From Gemmatimonadota bacterium (GTDB lineage Bacteria; Latescibacterota; UBA2968): a stretch of 11,188 nt of DNA. The stretch lies in contig PAXL01000078.1 in assembly GCA_002714465.1 (NCBI GenBank), positions 6,319-17,506 on the forward strand, read 5' to 3'. The notes below the pieces were generated by a model. It saw nothing but the letters and a program-made list of their open reading frames with translations, was not told where the DNA came from and made no database searches. Positions 1 through 7,552 of the stretch are shown here, in pieces (the first letter of the stretch is position 1; each line of letters starts with the position of its first letter). Both the position numbers and the translations under genes were made by a program.

Positions 1-1
1 C

Positions 2-106
2 ACGCGCAGGTATCTGCGCGACCGGTCGAGCAAGGGCTCTCAGATTTTTGACGACCCGACTTTATACGGGCCGCCACTTCGTGTTCACCGCCTGAAATAC
101 GGATAG
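2..106 (+). CDS. Possible C-terminal tail of a gene entering from the left edge
   Basis: An open frame runs from the window edge to a TAG at 104-106 and gives 34 residues. It ends with an aromatic- and proline-containing stretch (IFDDPTLYGPPLRV, then a basic end HRLKYG). Short DP.LYGPP-type turns followed by alternating residues resemble the last strands of outer-membrane barrels such as TonB-dependent receptors, but the usual terminal Phe is absent. With so little sequence, this may be a chance open frame. The other two plus-strand frames also stop early, at 51 and near 92. No function is assigned. Confidence 0.3.
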   Translation, partial: TRRYLRDRSSKGSQIFDDPTLYGPPLRVHRLKYG

Positions 107-263
107 GAAATCCAACGGTGGTCGGTCCCGTTCAACGTGAACGTGGCGCGGTACGCGCGAGGTTCGCAAGCGATTTCGTCGTGTCGCGGACGGGGAGCTC
201 GAGGCGGTCTTCGACGCAAGCCGCGGCGGATGAATCGACACAACAACTCGATTCAGGGCACGG

Positions 264-298
264 AAAAACCCCACCCGAGGCCGAAACCTCGAGCGGGG
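264..298 (-). terminator. Rho-independent terminator of the tRNA-Ile gene
   Basis: Read on the minus strand, positions 298-287 pair with 280-269 in a 12-bp stem with two G-U wobbles. The 6-base loop TTTCGG contains a UUCG-type core. A run of five T follows at 268-264. The hairpin begins 17 bases after the tRNA 3' end, which suits a terminator for a monocistronic tRNA transcript. Confidence 0.8.
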
Positions 299-314
299 CT
301 TCCGTTTCCTTCAG

Positions 315-388
<74 letters not shown>

Positions 389-424
389 TTTGACACCCCT
401 TAGGTCCGGAGTGTCGGGCCGGAA

Positions 425-453
425 AAGCTAGTCAGTGCCAACAGCGCATTCAA
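425..453 (-). promoter_or_regulatory. Candidate sigma-70 promoter of the tRNA-Ile gene
   Basis: On the minus strand a -35-like TTGAAT (453-448) is followed after exactly 17 bases by a -10-like TAGCTT (430-425). The sequence just after it is GC-rich (TCCGGCCCG), like the discriminators of stringently controlled stable-RNA promoters. The predicted start lies about 30 bases before the tRNA 5' end, leaving a short leader for processing. Spacing and context are good, but the hexamers are imperfect and no transcript evidence is available. Confidence 0.5.
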
Positions 454-579
454 CCGGCTCTCATTTCCGTCGAAGTTCTTCCCATACGACCTAAAGAGCA
501 TCATCGTGTTCCGGTTCGTGCACGCATCCCGCCGACGTGTGCTCGAGAAACGTCGACGGTTTAACCCCTATCTAACACA

Positions 580-2850
580 ATGCTGCACGCCGTTCCCCTA
601 GTTCGTAGAAGCGCGCTAGCAGCGTTATTCTTGGCAACCCTGACCACCTCGGCTGCATCGCTCAGCGCCCAGGATGTAAGCTCGAACGTTCAGTACCCGG
701 TCGACCCAATGGCCGTACCCCGCCCTGTCATTCACGCCACCCGCGTCGAAGGCCCCATCGTGATCGATGGGATCCTCGACGATGCAGGCTGGGCTGAGGC
801 GAAACCAGATAATCGTACCTGGATTCAGACAATTCCGGATCAGGGAATGCCCGCGTCTCAAAACACGATCCTGCGCATCGTCTACGACGACCAGAATCTC
901 TATGTCAGTGCTGTGCTCTTCGACGAGGACACCAAAACTCTTTCGATTCCTGGGCTAGAGCAGGATTTCGACACACCGAACTCCGACATCTTCGGTGTCG
1001 CGATCGACACATATCTCGATCGGCAAAACGGTTTTCTGTGGGCAGTGAATCCAGCTGGAGCGTTATGGGACGCGCAGGCGTTCAACGACCAGCGAGACAT
1101 GTCACCAGCGTGGGAAGGCGTCGTTGACGTTCAAACCTCAATCAACGACTCGACATGGGTTGTCGAAATGGAGCTACCGTTCTCGACGATGCGCTTCAAC
1201 CCAGTCATCGGAGATCAGGTGTGGGGCATCAACTTCTCACGCCGGATACGGCGTAGGAACGAGGACGCAATCTGGGCGCCGATTCCACTCCAATACCGTG
1301 TCTACAAATTCTCTCTAGCCGGGACTCTCGAAGGGCTTCAGGATCTTCCTAGCGGACGGAATCTCTGGATCAAGCCCTACACCCTCGGAGACCAGGTCAC
1401 AGGTGCTCGATATCCATCCCCTGAACGGCATGCTGATGTCGGAATCGATGCTAAATGGGGACTGACGCCCCGTATGACTCTCGACCTGACCGTGAACACC
1501 GACTTCAGCCAAGTCGAGGTCGATCAAGAGCAAGTCAATCTGAGTCGCTTCTCGCTCTTCTTTCCTGAACGGCGCGATTTCTTCTTGGAGAACGAGGGAA
1601 CGTTCGGCTTCCAAGACACAGCAATTCGCAATTACCGCACAGGCAGCAGTCCGAGAAACTTTCGTCTCTTTAACTCGCGTCGGATAGGGCTTTCGAGCAC
1701 GCGTGAGCCCCTTCCAATTGCTGGCGGAGCGCGCCTTACAGGAAGAATCGGAGATCGGTTTGAGGTTGGCCTGCTCGACATGCAGACACGCTCCTTAGAT
1801 GGCCTGTCAGACGGATCCGACTACTCAGCCGAAAACTTCGCCGTCGCAAGAGCTAAGGGCACCTTCGGCAACGCCACGATCGGTGGAATGTTCATCAACC
1901 GGCAGGGGCAAGATGGATCAGAGCGGTCCGCTTACAATCGCTCATATGGGATAGATGCGAACGTGCAGCTAGCTCCGAATGTCCTGATGTCAGGATATTG
2001 GGCCAGAACAGACGACTCTTCGCCAGTCGGATCAGATGCTAATACCGGAATGTTCCAGACAGCGTGGCGAAATCCGTTCTGGAACATGTCGGCGTTGTTC
2101 AAGCATGTTGGAGACGGATTTAGTCCAGAGACCGGGTTCATTGATCGAACAGCGGTGCGCCGATACTTCACAACAGTGGGGATCCACCCCCAGGTGAACC
2201 GCTTTGGTATCCGAGAAATCAACCCTTACATCGATTTGGACGTATACACAGATCTGGATAACGCGATAGAAACACGCGGAGTCGAGGCAGGAGCAGTCGT
2301 ATCCTTCCTCGCAGGAGGCCAGATCTCAGCCAGCGTTCGGGACCGACATGAGCGTCTTTTTGAGACAACAACGATCGGTGGTGTTACGATCAAGCCTGGG
2401 ACTTACGAATGGGTCGAACCAAGCATCCGGCTAACTACTCGAGGAGATCTGCCGATTTTCTTCTCTGGGCAGGTCCAGTCCGGAGATTTCTACGATGGTT
2501 CCCGCACCTCATATTCCGCAGACATCACGTTCCGACCGAACGAACATTTGTCTCTTGAAGTAGGTGGCCAAAGGAACGACCTCATACTCAGCGGCCTCGA
2601 TTTCAGCGCAGACATCTACAGGGCCCGACTTCGCTACGCTCTCAACACAAAGGCCTTCTTCCTCGCTTTCGTCCAATACAACGGAGCCACCGAGGAGCTT
2701 ATATCAAACGCCAGGATCAATCTGATCCATTCGCCTTTGTCGGATCTGTTTTTGGTCTACACCGAGCGGCGGAGCCTAGCAGGCGGTACTTCAGAGCGGT
2801 TACTCGAGCGGGGCGTGACGCTTAAAGTGACTAAGCTTCTGGCCTTTTAG
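580..2850 (+). CDS. Outer-membrane DUF5916 protein with N-terminal CBM9-like domain
   Basis: The 756-residue product begins with a Sec signal peptide: Arg9-Arg10, a hydrophobic core at 12-28, and likely cleavage after SLSA at residue 30. Residues about 55-255 match the carbohydrate-binding-module-9-like fold that heads these proteins, with the hallmark IDGILDDAGW at 62-71 and the segment WGINFSRRIRRRNEDAIWAP at 215-234. Residues about 262-756 are the DUF5916 region, including DFSQVEVDQEQVNLSRFSLF at 308-327 and FPERRDFFLENEGTF at 328-342. The protein ends in a C-terminal Phe after alternating residues, as expected of an outer-membrane beta-barrel. Length is typical of the family. Function is not established; a role in surface binding or uptake of a polymer is only an inference from the CBM9-like fold. 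The ATG is chosen because it gives a complete signal peptide. No Shine-Dalgarno sequence precedes it, and a weak TATCTA lies at 569-574. A small exported-protein gene follows after 25 bases. Confidence 0.88.
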   Translation: MLHAVPLVRRSALAALFLATLTTSAASLSAQDVSSNVQYPVDPMAVPRPVIHATRVEGPIVIDGILDDAGWAEAKPDNRTWIQTIPDQGMPASQNTILRIVYDDQNLYVSAVLFDEDTKTLSIPGLEQDFDTPNSDIFGVAIDTYLDRQNGFLWAVNPAGALWDAQAFNDQRDMSPAWEGVVDVQTSINDSTWVVEMELPFSTMRFNPVIGDQVWGINFSRRIRRRNEDAIWAPIPLQYRVYKFSLAGTLEGLQDLPSGRNLWIKPYTLGDQVTGARYPSPERHADVGIDAKWGLTPRMTLDLTVNTDFSQVEVDQEQVNLSRFSLFFPERRDFFLENEGTFGFQDTAIRNYRTGSSPRNFRLFNSRRIGLSSTREPLPIAGGARLTGRIGDRFEVGLLDMQTRSLDGLSDGSDYSAENFAVARAKGTFGNATIGGMFINRQGQDGSERSAYNRSYGIDANVQLAPNVLMSGYWARTDDSSPVGSDANTGMFQTAWRNPFWNMSALFKHVGDGFSPETGFIDRTAVRRYFTTVGIHPQVNRFGIREINPYIDLDVYTDLDNAIETRGVEAGAVVSFLAGGQISASVRDRHERLFETTTIGGVTIKPGTYEWVEPSIRLTTRGDLPIFFSGQVQSGDFYDGSRTSYSADITFRPNEHLSLEVGGQRNDLILSGLDFSADIYRARLRYALNTKAFFLAFVQYNGATEELISNARINLIHSPLSDLFLVYTERRSLAGGTSERLLERGVTLKVTKLLAF

Positions 2851-2875
2851 CCACTACCTGCAGAGGTCCCAGCAC

Positions 2876-3484
2876 ATGACAAACAGTCAGTCACCCGACA
2901 ACTGCCGACTCCCAAAATGCGGCTCGGCAACTCCTCTCGTCTGGGTGCTTGTCATGGCGATGAGCTCGCTCGGATCAGCGACCAGTGCCCAAGTCACCAT
3001 TAACGAAGCAACCAGATCCCCTGATGAGACTGCCACACTCTTCCTTCGATCCGTCAGGGCAATCCGCTGGGGCACGGTTGCTCAATTCCTTGATGCTGAG
3101 GCACTCGAGCGCTTCCAGTTCACGGTAACCATGATCGCAAACGCCGATTCGAGTGGCGAACTACGCGAATATCTAGTGCAGAGCGACTCAACAGGAATGT
3201 CCGATCTTAGTGCTTTTGAGGTATTCGAGCGGTCGATCAATGCCGTTATCGATGACATGCCCGGTCTAATGCATGCCCTCTACGATCGTGACGACAGTGT
3301 GATCGGAAGCGTGCGCGAAGAAGGAGGGGTGGCACACACCGTATATCGAACCCTCGCACGTATTAGCGGTGCAGTGCCAGAAGTCAAAGTCATGCAGCTC
3401 CGCTCGACTCCCAAAGGATGGCGAGTAGCGTGGAGTGACGAACTCGAAGTGATCGAAGCTGCCCTGCGCGGGGTCGGGCGCTGA
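2876..3484 (+). CDS. Small exported protein of unknown function
   Basis: This 202-residue product has an N-terminal segment with a hydrophobic core at about 21-32 and a likely signal-peptidase site after ATSA (residue 38). The mature part starts with a helix-rich stretch at 49-80 (SPDETATLFLRSV, then FLDAEALERF). This resembles the opening of secreted NTF2-like or cystatin-like small domains, but the match is too weak to name a family. The C-terminal part has alternating strands ending near GWRVAWSDELEVIEAAL (residues 180-196). The mature region has no cysteine. The gene lies 25 bases after the DUF5916 gene, with AGAGG at 2862-2866, nine bases before the ATG. The two are therefore probably cotranscribed and may act together in the envelope, which is inference. 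A hairpin overlaps the stop codon. Confidence 0.72.
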   Translation: MTNSQSPDNCRLPKCGSATPLVWVLVMAMSSLGSATSAQVTINEATRSPDETATLFLRSVRAIRWGTVAQFLDAEALERFQFTVTMIANADSSGELREYLVQSDSTGMSDLSAFEVFERSINAVIDDMPGLMHALYDRDDSVIGSVREEGGVAHTVYRTLARISGAVPEVKVMQLRSTPKGWRVAWSDELEVIEAALRGVGR

Positions 3485-3499
3485 GCGCACCCGACCCCG
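3469..3499. terminator. Strong hairpin between convergent genes, possible bidirectional terminator
   Basis: Positions 3469-3478 pair perfectly with 3490-3499 (10 bp, GC-rich, core GGGGTCGGG/CCCGACCCC). An inner CGC/GCG helix at 3479-3481 and 3485-3487 closes on a TGA loop that is the stop codon of the plus-strand gene. The minus-strand gene ends 12 bases away at 3511. Neither side has a clear T tract, so this is not a canonical rho-independent terminator. The position between two convergent genes still suggests a transcription-end or mRNA-stabilising structure. Confidence 0.5.
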
Positions 3500-3510
3500 G
3501 CCTGGTTCTA

Positions 3511-5022
3511 TCACTCTACGGGCGGCACAGCTTCCATCAAGAGACCGAATGCCTCCTCGAGCGCATCGGCTCCGGGTCCCGAACCCGTATACTTACCCAA
3601 CCTCACGACCACGAGTCCGTGAGTTGGTATGATGGTGGTACTCTGACCACCAGCTCCCAGCATGCGATACGCCGTCTCGGGAATACCGAGACCGCCTTCT
3701 CCGTTGACCCAGAAGAACGCACCTCCGTAAACACGGCGTCCATCAGCGTCCCACGCCGGAGCGACTGTCGAAGCATACTCCGCGTAGCCTTCCGGCAGGA
3801 TCCTCTCTCCGTTCCAGACACCGTCTTGGAGATAAAGGTTTCCAAGACGCGCCCAATCTCGCGCAGGCATGAAGGCTAGTCCCTGACCGAGGAAGTTTCC
3901 GTACGGATCGGTCTCAATAAGTCCGTCCCGAATCCCGATCCGGTCGAACAGGTGCTGCTGCGGGAACGAGTGGTAATCCATCCCCGCACTTTCTGCTCCA
4001 AGCCGGACCAGGTAGCTGGCCAGTACTGGATCCGTGTTTCTGTAACGGCCGATTGTATTCGGGGGCCACTGCTGAGGGCGGGTTGCAGCGTACTCGTAGG
4101 AGTTTACAGTGCCGGTATATAGATAATAGTGATCAGCGTACGTATCCGGATTGTAGTCCGGATCAGAAGGTGCATTGATTCTGATGCCACTCGACATCCT
4201 CATGATGTCGCCGATACGAATCTCTTGCCGCGGATCACCTTCGCCCTGCCATTCTGGGATCGGAGCAGACTGCCACAGGTCGTATACGCCCTGCTCAATC
4301 AGCACACCTACCAGCGTGCCGGTCAAACTCTTTGTCATCGACCAGCTCTCAAGCGGCGTATGCATATCAACTCCATCGTCATACCTCTCGCCAAGAATGC
4401 GGCCGTTGTACGTCACTACCAAGCCAAGCGTGCGCGCTTCCGGAGGTCCGAAACCAGCATCTAACGCCTGCTCCACCTTTTCCATGTCGAGCTCAGCAGG
4501 CCATGGCTCATCCGAAACTACGTCACCCATCGGCCAAGGCGTCGTTGCCGCAGGCGGGAGGTTTCGCTCCACCTCCGTCGGCGTGAAATACACATCTGAC
4601 TCGCCGATTGGGTGAGGAACACAACCCTGATTTCCATACCTCTGGGCTGTGCGGGTCACTCCATCAGGAAGAGTGAGCGAGACCGTCTGACGTTCATAGT
4701 CGATAACAGTGTCAACGACGTGGTGGCGTTCATCGAAGGGTGAGATAAACCCGCCCATATTCGCTGCGGTGTCATCGGCATCCAGACCAGTGATGAAGAC
4801 ACCTGAGCAGAGGATTTTCGCAAAGCCTGCTGTGTGATGGTGTAGAGGGTCGCCCGGCGGTGCTACGTACTCTGTGTCAAGCTCGTACGAAGCAGCCCTC
4901 GCAATGACCTGTTCCTGAGACCCGTCGCTTGTCGGGAATCCTTCCATATCTTGGCCTCCGCAGCCGACGAGCAGTGTAACCGCCCCGAGTCCTCCTACGA
5001 GCGCTAGTGTAGTGTGCTTCAT
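3511..5022 (-). CDS. Lipoprotein serine hydrolase, beta-lactamase/esterase fold (family S12)
   Basis: Numbered from the ATG at 5022, the product has 503 residues. It starts with a lipoprotein signal peptide (MKHTTLALVGG...) and a lipobox LVGC with Cys21 as the lipidated residue. The reading frame extends upstream to an ATG at 5067, but that would put 15 charged residues before the signal peptide, so 5022 is preferred. Residues about 25-155 form an N-terminal module of uncertain role containing Cys72 and Cys134. The catalytic domain at about 180-500 carries the S12 hallmarks: SMTK with nucleophile Ser228 and Lys231, YRN at 327-329, and a GAGGQ third motif at 456-460. The overall pattern resembles esterases and 6-aminohexanoate-dimer-hydrolase-like members more than true class C beta-lactamases. 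The substrate cannot be read from sequence. It probably acts in the periplasm, membrane-anchored. It converges with the DUF5916 pair and diverges from the gene at 5232. Upstream of 5022 only a weak GGA/GGGA-like ribosome site is seen. Confidence 0.88.
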   Translation of the reverse strand: MKHTTLALVGGLGAVTLLVGCGGQDMEGFPTSDGSQEQVIARAASYELDTEYVAPPGDPLHHHTAGFAKILCSGVFITGLDADDTAANMGGFISPFDERHHVVDTVIDYERQTVSLTLPDGVTRTAQRYGNQGCVPHPIGESDVYFTPTEVERNLPPAATTPWPMGDVVSDEPWPAELDMEKVEQALDAGFGPPEARTLGLVVTYNGRILGERYDDGVDMHTPLESWSMTKSLTGTLVGVLIEQGVYDLWQSAPIPEWQGEGDPRQEIRIGDIMRMSSGIRINAPSDPDYNPDTYADHYYLYTGTVNSYEYAATRPQQWPPNTIGRYRNTDPVLASYLVRLGAESAGMDYHSFPQQHLFDRIGIRDGLIETDPYGNFLGQGLAFMPARDWARLGNLYLQDGVWNGERILPEGYAEYASTVAPAWDADGRRVYGGAFFWVNGEGGLGIPETAYRMLGAGGQSTTIIPTHGLVVVRLGKYTGSGPGADALEEAFGLLMEAVPPVE

Positions 5023-5184
5023 GTCCCGATCCAGTCGACGTGTGTGTACCCTGTCCCCTCGTCCCATGACAACGTGGACAGCGCAAGCTCCGTCGACAAG
5101 CCTCAGGCGATCAGATCTCGCGCAATGCCTCAGACTCCCTCACCTTTCTACCTTATTTTGATGTTCTGCTCCCGAGTGCAGAAG

Positions 5185-5215
5185 TTGACCGCTTCAGCCC
5201 AAGCAAACCTTTAAT
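5185..5215 (+). promoter_or_regulatory. Candidate promoter of the secreted-protein gene at 5232
   Basis: A -35-like TTGACC (5185-5190) and a -10-like TTTAAT (5210-5215) each match the sigma-70 consensus at five of six positions. The spacing is 19 bases, longer than optimal. Initiation about seven bases after the -10 would leave a leader of only about ten bases before the ATG at 5232, consistent with the missing Shine-Dalgarno sequence there. Confidence 0.4.
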
Positions 5216-5231
5216 ACTGGTCCTCTCCACG

Positions 5232-5876
5232 ATGCCGCTAGATACCATTCTGCTTGCTTCAATTAAAAGAGCTCTCACCGCTTCAACGCTCATCTTGCTG
5301 ACCACGACTCTATTCGTAGGTCCGAGCGCTCTCATAGCGCAAACGCCCGCCGTCTCCATTCAAATAGCCGGTGCTCTTCAGGCAGCCCCGGAAGTAGATC
5401 GAGGGGGTGCGACAGTTCTGGGCTTTGGAGAGGACGGCGCAATGACGATGCTTCGCGAAGGACAGGGTCAACTCATCTGCCTAGCAGATGATCCTAACCA
5501 AGACGGCTGGAGTGTCGCCTGCTATCATGAGTCACTCGAGCCGTTCATGGCACGCGGTAGGGAGCTGCGAGCCCAAGGTGTCACCGACGCCAGCGAGCTA
5601 GCACAAACGCGGTGGGCCGAGGCAGATGCCGGAACACTATCGATGCCTGGGGCGCCAGCGACTCTGTATGTCACTACAGGAGAGGGCTTTGACCCTGACG
5701 CCGGAACGGTCGAGAACTCATTTACACGCTGGGTTCTTTACACACCATGGGCCACGATCGAGTCGACAGGTCTCTCAGCGCAACCAATAGAGCCGGGGGC
5801 GCCTTGGCTCATGTTCCCGGGAACAGCAGGCGCGCACATCATGATCACACCGCCACCGCCCGGTACAGGTAGCTGA
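5232..5876 (+). CDS. Secreted protein of unknown function
   Basis: The 214-residue product carries a Sec signal peptide with basic Lys12-Arg13, a hydrophobic core at about 15-30, and likely cleavage after ALIA (residue 36). The mature protein has regular small-domain features: GATVLGFGEDG at 59-69, LICLADDPNQDGWSVACYH at 81-99, SLEPFMARGRELRAQGV at 101-117, and an alpha-beta tail ending in the PGAPWLMFPGTAGAHIMITP region at 188-207. Cys83 and Cys97 are the only cysteines and could form a disulfide after export. The wording of these motifs is familiar from uncharacterised exported proteins in Gemmatimonadota-like genomes, but I cannot name a domain or function. The gene stands alone, divergent from the serine hydrolase and convergent with yigZ. 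It has no Shine-Dalgarno sequence before the ATG. Confidence 0.78.
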   Translation: MPLDTILLASIKRALTASTLILLTTTLFVGPSALIAQTPAVSIQIAGALQAAPEVDRGGATVLGFGEDGAMTMLREGQGQLICLADDPNQDGWSVACYHESLEPFMARGRELRAQGVTDASELAQTRWAEADAGTLSMPGAPATLYVTTGEGFDPDAGTVENSFTRWVLYTPWATIESTGLSAQPIEPGAPWLMFPGTAGAHIMITPPPPGTGS

Positions 5877-5922
5877 CTCGCTGAAGAAGTGCTCCGGGGA
5901 GCTACGCGCACGCACCTAGTCC

Positions 5923-6543
5923 TCAAGTTCCTACCTCAACGATTCCCGAGCCACGTGTTTGGTCAGCGATCAGAGCATGGACCTGCTCAATCTCAGACGC
6001 TGGCACGAGAATCTCCAAGCGGACATCCGACCCGAACACCTCATCGGTTAGCACCCATTCCCGCTGTTCAATCAGCCGTTGGACTGAGTCGACGTCCGAG
6101 TAGCTGAGCGTAAGAGAAACCGACCTCCGATCCACTTTCTCTTCTCTAGGCATCTGCTTCAGTGCAGTAACGACACCACCGGAATAGGCCCGACTCAAGC
6201 CGCCTGTGCCAAGCTTGGTCCCGCCGTAATAGCGTGTCGACACCGCAACGACTTCCCCTACAGATGAATGTAGTAGAGCCGTTAGCATTGGCCTGCCTGC
6301 GGTCCCATGAGGTTCACCGTCATCGCTCATCCCAATTCGAGATGTACTTCCGGGAGGACCTGCTACGAACGCCCAGCAATTATGGGTCGCGTCTGAAAAT
6401 TCATCGCGAATGCTAGCAACGAAGGCGTGAGCTGCATCTGGATCGGGAGCGTGGGCCACCGTTGTGATGAAGCGACTTCTCTGTATGACATCTTCGACGC
6501 GATGGATACGTCCGGGTATCGGATACGATCCCGAATCGTTCAT
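5923..6543 (-). CDS. yigZ: YigZ/IMPACT family protein
   Basis: The 206-residue product matches the bacterial YigZ family along its whole length. The N-terminal IMPACT/UPF0029-like domain (about 10-125) shows the conserved segments KRSRFI-like QRSRFIT (21-27), ATHNCWAF (52-59), SDDGEPHGTAGRPML (73-87) and VVAVSTRYYGGTKLGTGGL (98-116). The C-terminal DUF1949 ferredoxin-like domain is at about 140-200. In eukaryotes, IMPACT inhibits the kinase GCN2. The bacterial proteins are cytoplasmic and their exact role is unsettled, with links suggested to translation or ribosome-associated regulation. The ATG at 6543 gives the usual short N-terminus before the first motif. No Shine-Dalgarno sequence is obvious. 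The gene follows the rhomboid gene by 97 bases on the same strand and may be its last cotranscribed partner. Confidence 0.92.
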   Translation of the reverse strand: MNDSGSYPIPGRIHRVEDVIQRSRFITTVAHAPDPDAAHAFVASIRDEFSDATHNCWAFVAGPPGSTSRIGMSDDGEPHGTAGRPMLTALLHSSVGEVVAVSTRYYGGTKLGTGGLSRAYSGGVVTALKQMPREEKVDRRSVSLTLSYSDVDSVQRLIEQREWVLTDEVFGSDVRLEILVPASEIEQVHALIADQTRGSGIVEVGT

Positions 6544-6640
6544 GGGGCGACCGTTATTGAAAAGTCGTTATTCCCAAGAGGCATAGCCTCAAGACTCTGA
6601 TCAAAGAGGGGACGACGGCATGCAGATTCTCTTTGGGCCT

Positions 6641-7456
6641 TCAATTCGACGCCATTCGATCCATGAAGGCTCGTTCATCACGAGTTAACGAGTCAGCACC
6701 TCCATTGTCCACCTTATCGAGCAAGCGCTCGACCTCTTCCCGATTCAACTCATGCAGTGCCTCGATAGCGATCCCCTTCCAACTGTCGATAGTCATTTTC
6801 TCACTGACGACATCTCTACCACTCGAAGGGGCCTCCATCGACCGCTTAAAGTCACGCTTCGCGGATCCACGTTTCCATGCTGACCACCGCAGGAATCCCA
6901 ATGCTATGACAGCCCCGCCCAGATGAGCGAAGTGTGCTACCCCGCCGCCTAAACGAGCAGCACTCAGGCCGGCATAAAGAGACCACAGCATATACAGGCT
7001 CACGAGTAGCCACGCCTGAATAGGGATTGGGATCGGGAACAGCAGGATCGTGTCCCTCGGCCAGTAATACGCAAAGCCAGCCAAGATCCCGAACACACCG
7101 CCCGACGCACCTACCATAGAGACCGGCCCCACAAAGAGTGCAAGCACCGATTCAAAGAACGCGCCACCTATGCCGGCGACGAAGTACAGGGCCAAAAACC
7201 CTTTCCCACCTAGACGATGCTCCAGACGCGGACCGAAAAAGAAGATCCCGATCATGTTTCCAAACAGGTGGCCGAACCCTGCATGAAGAAACATGTACGT
7301 GACGGGAGTCCACGGGGTCTGTAGCACCGAACCTGGTCGGAAAACGAGCGCATTCGCGATTGAATTTCCAAGCTGGGAGGGTAACCCAGACAAGACGAGG
7401 TAGATCCCAATGTTTGCTATCAGGAGTCGGGTGACCCAGGGCGTCATCTGATACAT
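6641..7456 (-). CDS. Rhomboid family intramembrane serine protease
   Basis: Read from the ATG at 7456, the product has 271 residues. It has six hydrophobic segments at about 9-23, 51-74, 88-109, 114-131, 147-163 and 173-190, the six-helix rhomboid core. The family signature is complete: HAGFGHLFGN (58-67, the HxxxxHxxxN motif of helix 2), GASG with nucleophile Ser118, and catalytic His178 in HFAHLGG of helix 6. It should therefore be an active protease cleaving transmembrane segments in the inner membrane. A charged cytoplasmic tail follows (about 195-271), ending in a DSLTRDERAFMDRM element (255-268) seen in rhomboids of Bacteroidota and related groups. The frame can be extended to a GTG at 7513, but 7456 fits better because TAGGGA stands just upstream and the first helix then starts near the N-terminus. 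It lies between the rhodanese gene (96-base gap) and yigZ. Confidence 0.92.
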   Translation of the reverse strand: MYQMTPWVTRLLIANIGIYLVLSGLPSQLGNSIANALVFRPGSVLQTPWTPVTYMFLHAGFGHLFGNMIGIFFFGPRLEHRLGGKGFLALYFVAGIGGAFFESVLALFVGPVSMVGASGGVFGILAGFAYYWPRDTILLFPIPIPIQAWLLVSLYMLWSLYAGLSAARLGGGVAHFAHLGGAVIALGFLRWSAWKRGSAKRDFKRSMEAPSSGRDVVSEKMTIDSWKGIAIEALHELNREEVERLLDKVDNGGADSLTRDERAFMDRMASN

Positions 7457-7552
7457 GCGAGTCCCTACCCCACGAAGTTTCGGAAGTGCTTCAGCTGAGC
7501 CCCCATCGGGCACAGAAAGTACATCGCTGATTCCCGCTCGTGCAGCCGTGCC

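Noticed and set aside
3..20. 7-bp inverted repeat CGCGCAG/CTGCGCG with a 4-base loop, with a short GAGC/GCTC hairpin before a T run at 28-49
   Set aside because: These could suggest a terminator, but the second stem is only 4 bp and an open frame runs through both. Too weak to call.
5023..5067. Upstream extension of the serine hydrolase to ATG 5067
   Set aside because: It would add 15 charged residues in front of a complete lipoprotein signal peptide, so the ATG at 5022 is preferred.
5891..5902. Small palindromic hairpin GCTCC/GGAGC between the convergent genes at 5876 and 5923
   Set aside because: The stem is 5 bp with a 2-base loop and there is no T run, so it is too weak to call a terminator.
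6602..6635. 7-bp inverted repeat CAAAGAG/CTCTTTG with a 20-base loop, just after the rhomboid stop
   Set aside because: The loop is long and no T tract follows, so it is not credible as an intrinsic terminator.
7457..7513. GTG start at 7513 adding 19 residues to the rhomboid
   Set aside because: The added residues are polar and unrelated to the family, and a TAGGGA ribosome-like site sits before ATG 7456.
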